From Datnioides undecimradiatus (taxonomy: Eukaryota > Chordata > Actinopteri > Lobotiformes > Datnioididae), in contig WARS01000029.1 of the NCBI GenBank assembly GCA_008933995.1, positions 22,008,879-22,072,878 of the forward strand: a DNA stretch of 64,000 nucleotides, written 5' to 3'. The position numbers and the translations under genes were made by a program. A model generated the notes under the pieces. That model made no database searches, was not told the DNA's origin, and was given only the letters and a program-made list of their open reading frames with translations. Numbering within the stretch: position 1 is the stretch's first letter; each line of letters starts with the position of its first letter. Positions 59,735-64,000 of this stretch are shown one piece after another.

Positions 59735-62270
59735 TCATTGTCTGTAAGACTTCTGAATTATCTTGCAAAGTGTTTTCCTTTTTCATTTCAAGGCCAAAAT
59801 TCGGTTCAGGAAGGAGCAGAAGGCAGTTGTCAGTGTCAGTCGCCGCATTCAAGGTCAACGGCGAGACCAAAGCGTAACACACTCCACATCACACAGACAG
59901 GCGTGCGCAGGCGGCGCTCCTCCGAAAGAACCAACCGCAGCAATTAAACTCTGGAAAAATAGGACGTGACACCGATTTTAAGCAAATGTAAATTGAAGGC
60001 GGAGGTTAGGGTTCCTCTGCAAAACAAGCCAGGAGAAAATTGCAGTCATAGTCTGTTTGAAAACACTTGCCGCTGCAAACGTGGACCTTAATTAGCTTGA
60101 TTGCGTTTGCTGTTGATAACATCACATTGCGGTGGTAACCCGCCGATGTTTCCCTCAGATGCACGGCGCGGCGTATCTTTCCTCCCATCTTATTTTCTAA
60201 GCGTGTATTCATTTATTATTTCCTCGACTGTGTCCGGCGCATGACAAGGTGCCGGAGCGTTTGCAATAAGTTTGTTGACATAAACACAATCATACCTGTC
60301 AAAACGTTCTATTTCAGTAAATCCCACAGCTAAAAAGGCCCTTTATTTTCACTGCGGCCAGCACAACAGCTGCTTGGGTTGGTATTACGAGGGCGGGAAG
60401 CAATAAAAGGACTCCTGTTGCTAATGCATTTGTGGCTGTGTTTAAATAAATGTGGCCAGCCGCCAATCAAAGCAGCCATAAGGAACATGACTGACAGACG
60501 ATTGGTCAAGATCAAAACTCAGCCATCCAGGAGGAATACAACCAAGCGACTAGCGGCGGGGGCGGACATCGAACGGCAGCGCGTTGAAGGAAAACCTTTG
60601 TTCTTTAACAACGAGACCATGTTCTGATGTTGACTTGAGGATGATTCATGGTGCTCCTGATTGAAGCGAACCAGGCTGCGATGCTGAAACCAGCTGTCAG
60701 GGAAAAAAAAAAAAAAGGGACAAACATCAAACGATGCCATTTCATTTTCTCTAGTATCGAACTGCAAACACCATTAGTTCTGCAAACTGACCACAAAACA
60801 AGCAGACAACATCCATAACCCCTGGTCTGTAATATGTTGTTTCCGCTCAAATAATGCTATCATGAGCCTCCGGGAGCCTTGTAAAGGTGATTGTTATTTG
60901 GTATTTCACATACACGACAGTGGCCCCTCTTGGGGTCAGAGTATTGATTTCCTTTTTTTTTTCCCTCTTTCGATTCTGACATCAGGTGCCAGTGTTTGTG
61001 AAATTTCTTTCCCCGCTCAGCTTTGTTGACACTTCCTCTCAATTCCGAAGATCCTGAGGCCGCGGTGATATTTTCCCCAATCGATCTGTTTGATCAGAGG
61101 CGGTCTGATGGAAGCGGACAATTTGTCACCCCCGGCTCTGCGGACCGGACTGTATATGTCACCGGCCTGATGCGGCAAGTCATTTAGAGGCATTACCAAA
61201 TTAACCAAGGCCGATCTCCATTGTTGGTGACAGGCTGGATTCTAGCGCGGGACGTGATTTATCCCACTTTAAATTGAATTAGTTAACCTTTCTGTTACTT
61301 AATATAATTGTACTGTTCCTCATAATTCATATTTGTGTTCCCACCGTGTTTGACTATGCAAGAAACTGGTCCAAAAGTCATTTAATCTTTGGCCACTTAG
61401 TGTTCTATTAAATGGGGAAATCATTCATCCTGATGGTGCAATATTTCACCCGGGTTCATTATTTCATTTAATTAGGGCGGCGGAATGAACAAATATTTGG
61501 CTGAAGAGCGAGCAGATGACGTTTTCCAGCTGAATAATTACACTTAAGCATCTGTCGGGTAATGACATTAGCAAAGAAAACAGAAAAACAAAACCCCAGA
61601 TTTGCCCAAATGCGGATGTCGCCACACTGAAGCGCTTGAAGCTCGGCAATTCAGGCGCTCTCTGTCATTTCCACCTATGAATTATGTGAATGGCTGCTCA
61701 TTTTTGCATATACGCAGACCATCGGCGGCGAGCTAAATGCTTATTTGCCGTGAGTGACAAAGCCAAGACAAAACCTGACAGTGTGTCTCGCGCTGTGTTT
61801 TGCGACGCGGCTTAGCTCCGCTTTCTTCTCCCCTTAAGGCTCACGGAAAACAAACATGATCCAATAACGGCCTAATAGGATGGAGGCTGATGATGAAACT
61901 TTTACTGTCATCACGCTCATTACCCGATAAAGACGCTAAAAAAGTGAGAGGGAGCGAGAGGCAGAGGAGGGAAAAGCCACAGAGAGAGACACAGAGGGGG
62001 AGGCGTGATGAATTTGGACGCGGAATAAAAAGAGTGCTTATTCAGTTGAGAAAGATTTATGACCTAATGCGGATGTGGTTGTGAACTCTTTAGTGCTTTG
62101 CCTCTCTCAAAATTTCCCCATCGTGGCGCTCAGTAACTCCGCAATCCTGCAATCAACATCCTGTCTCCATGTAAATGTGCATAAATGGCTCCCTACACAA
62201 TGAAATTTATGGTCCAGACAACACACCCCGAGATTTAGGTCCAGAATCGCGCTCGAAGTATTGATTTACA
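59732..62270. other. Non-coding DNA, several motif-rich patches
   Basis: No gene is recognised. Patches at 60,410-60,500 (GCTAATGCATTTGTGG, GCCAATCAAAGCAGCC) and 61,260-61,520 (TTGAATTAGTTAACC, CATTTAATTAGGGCGG) are repeat-free and resemble regulatory DNA. A14 near 60,703 and a T10 run near 60,952 are simple tracts; GAGAGGG-type purine sequence spans 61,945-62,005. Confidence 0.35.
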
Positions 62271-62450
62271 CATCGGCTCAGTTTCCAGGCATTAAATCCT
62301 GGGTGTTTACGCCTCAAACTGAGAAGATATGAAAATAATTACGGCAAGTGAAACCGAGACGCGTCATTCCTCAGATGAAGGTAATCCATTAATGAGCCAT
62401 ATTGTGTTTGGAATTGATCATCTGAGGATCTGAGGTGATTCAGATGTGAG
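62271..62450. promoter_or_regulatory. Candidate enhancer with OTX-type TAATCC next to ATTAATGAG
   Basis: Repeat-free DNA with GAAAATAATTACGG, TAATCC (62,382-62,387; bicoid-class OTX/PITX core) immediately followed by ATTAATGAG (62,388-62,396), then GGAATTGATCATCTG. Adjacent bicoid-class and Antp-class sites are the feature worth noting. Function is untested. Confidence 0.38.
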
Positions 62451-62462
62451 GGTAATACAGAC

Positions 62463-62481
62463 ATATATATATATATATATA
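62463..62481. repeat. (TA)9 microsatellite
   Basis: Perfect TA run. Confidence 0.92.
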
Positions 62482-64000
62482 ACATTCATTAATGGTGTTA
62501 TGTGCTTGTTACTTCCTTCTCACTGTTACTTTGCAGCAAAGGTGCAACTTTTCCTACTGTTTCCAATGCAACTGATCCTGTAGCATGACTACAAACAGAG
62601 CTACTACATGCTGTTACAGCTCATTTCAGTTTATCCTTTATTAGAATTAAACATATTTTGAATGCAACCGATGATAAAATGACATATTTCCGAACCAAAC
62701 TGAACCAAATGTGACTTGTTTAGTTTGAGTTATATCAAATGTTTAGCTTTTGACAAGTGTAGGTCTGACATCCAGCATGTCGAATGACTGTTAAACATGT
62801 TTTTATGATTCTTTTGATGCATTTTTATAAAAGAAAATCAACCTTTTTTTTCTCCCAAGTAAGCCTTGATGAGTACGTGAAGGCGAACATTTAGACTTTG
62901 ATATTTTTAGCCACATTTCCTGACAGTCTCCATGGCGAATTTGACGTTTTTCTACCTCCAGCAGAAGAAAAAAACAATATCTGTCAGGTTTGTTCCTAAC
63001 ATACAAAACACAGTCATTAACCGGTTAATCAAAAGAGTCAGTGTGCGAGTCACAACTACAGCTAAGCATGCCCTCATTGATACGTCTGACCTGCTCAGGA
63101 TGGGCTTCCTGTATAAATGATTCCACGAAGACAGGCACACTGTCACTAAACTGATCCTGGATCCTGTACCGCTCCGAGTACTAGTCCTGGTCATAAAGTT
63201 AATAATATTTGTGCGAGCGCTTCCCATCATCTCTAAACTTTTTGGCACATCACCCAGTTTCATGTCTTCATTTCAAATAATTAATCTTAATCATGCCTAA
63301 TTCATCATGTTGTGGCAAACTGTGTTGTCATGGCGACTCAGACCAAACATAACCGAGACGCTTTGCGCATACTGATGAAGCAGACGCATGCAAACTGCAT
63401 TTTACAAAACGCTGTTGCTAATTCAATAATACGGTTTCATATTTAAACCACACATGCAAATTGTGTTAAATAATGCACTGATGTCCTTTATTAATTATTT
63501 TAATTGTGCAACTTTTCAGTGTACAGCAGGACTTTTGGCTTTTGCTTTATCAGGAAGGCCGCCGTACCATAAACAGCTCGTTTGTAGAGCTTTCCGTTCA
63601 CAGAAGGGTACACTCATAGCATGTTTGTTTTCTGGGTTCCTCAATCTGACTTCCAGAGTTTGTTTTTCCACCCAGTGGGACACTCCTGGGACTCATTCCA
63701 CGCTCCCTGCTGCTGTCAGTGTACTGTAAGCGCCCCCAAGCTATGTGGCTTTGTGAAGTCGAACCGTGCCACTGCACCGTACAACTTCCTCGCATAAGGA
63801 AGAGGCTACATAAATGTTTAAAAGGGTTGGTTCACTGCCATCGCACAAAACAAAGTTAAGATATATTCTCACTCAGTGCTGGTGTAGCAACCTGGTCTCA
63901 CAGAGATGCGCGAAGTGACCGGGAGCTCTCAACACCGCATTGCATCAGAGAGTACATTCAGGCATGTCATAAGCAATGCAAGTATTCATATGGGTGGACA
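62482..64000. other. Non-coding DNA to window end
   Basis: No gene is recognised. A 103-codon minus-strand frame at 62,952-63,263 has no domain I know. It is overlapped by a plus-strand frame, which argues for chance. Confidence 0.35.

Noticed and set aside
62952-63263. 103-codon minus-strand frame near the window end
   Set aside because: No recognised domain and a competing plus-strand frame over the same bases.
1-64000. Endogenous retrovirus, LINE reverse transcriptase, CRISPR or known microRNA hairpins
   Set aside because: I looked for polymerase motifs, regular spacers and familiar mature microRNA sequences on both strands and saw none.

Overview
The window looks like teleost fish DNA from a non-coding, probably intergenic or deep intronic, stretch. 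The reasons are: long (CA/GT)n arrays every few kb, a Tc1-like DNA transposon, a tRNA-headed SINE whose tail matches a repeat I know from many teleost genomes, other dispersed fish-type repeats, intermediate GC, and no dense open reading frames. The only protein-like sequences I recognise belong to transposons. I recognise no host protein-coding exon, rRNA, functional tRNA, known microRNA or CRISPR array. Most open frames are short chance frames or translated microsatellites.

Layout. 1-31.8 kb is single-copy-looking DNA with scattered microsatellites. It includes a CpG-rich patch at 10.74-11.05 kb, a perfect 15-bp-arm hairpin at 11.32 kb, a cluster of GT and CA arrays at 13.79-14.35 kb, and a 53-bp minisatellite at 23.45-23.67 kb. 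At 31,849-33,062 sits a Tc1-like transposon with perfect terminal repeats and a TA duplication; its transposase keeps the DD34E catalytic core but has lost the N-terminal DNA-binding half. At 40,001-41,722 lies an older DNA transposon with long degenerate inverted repeats and a minus-strand pseudogene broken by two stops and at least three frameshifts. The rest is again non-coding, with a SINE at 58,545-58,790.

Between the repeats, several blocks of 150-450 bp are rich in homeodomain (TAATTA-type), POU octamer, PBX-MEIS, TCF/LEF and E-box motifs and free of simple repeats. They are at about 0.2-0.5, 1.0-1.2, 4.8-5.1, 22.3-22.5, 33.6-34.0, 42.4-42.7, 46.1-46.4, 55.2-55.5 and 62.3-62.4 kb. Taken together they suggest a regulatory desert beside a developmental gene outside the window. 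That is inference: conservation could not be tested here.

The most unusual item is the 40-41.7 kb element, because its protein belongs to a repeat-borne family I know only as hypothetical proteins and cannot place in a named transposon superfamily.
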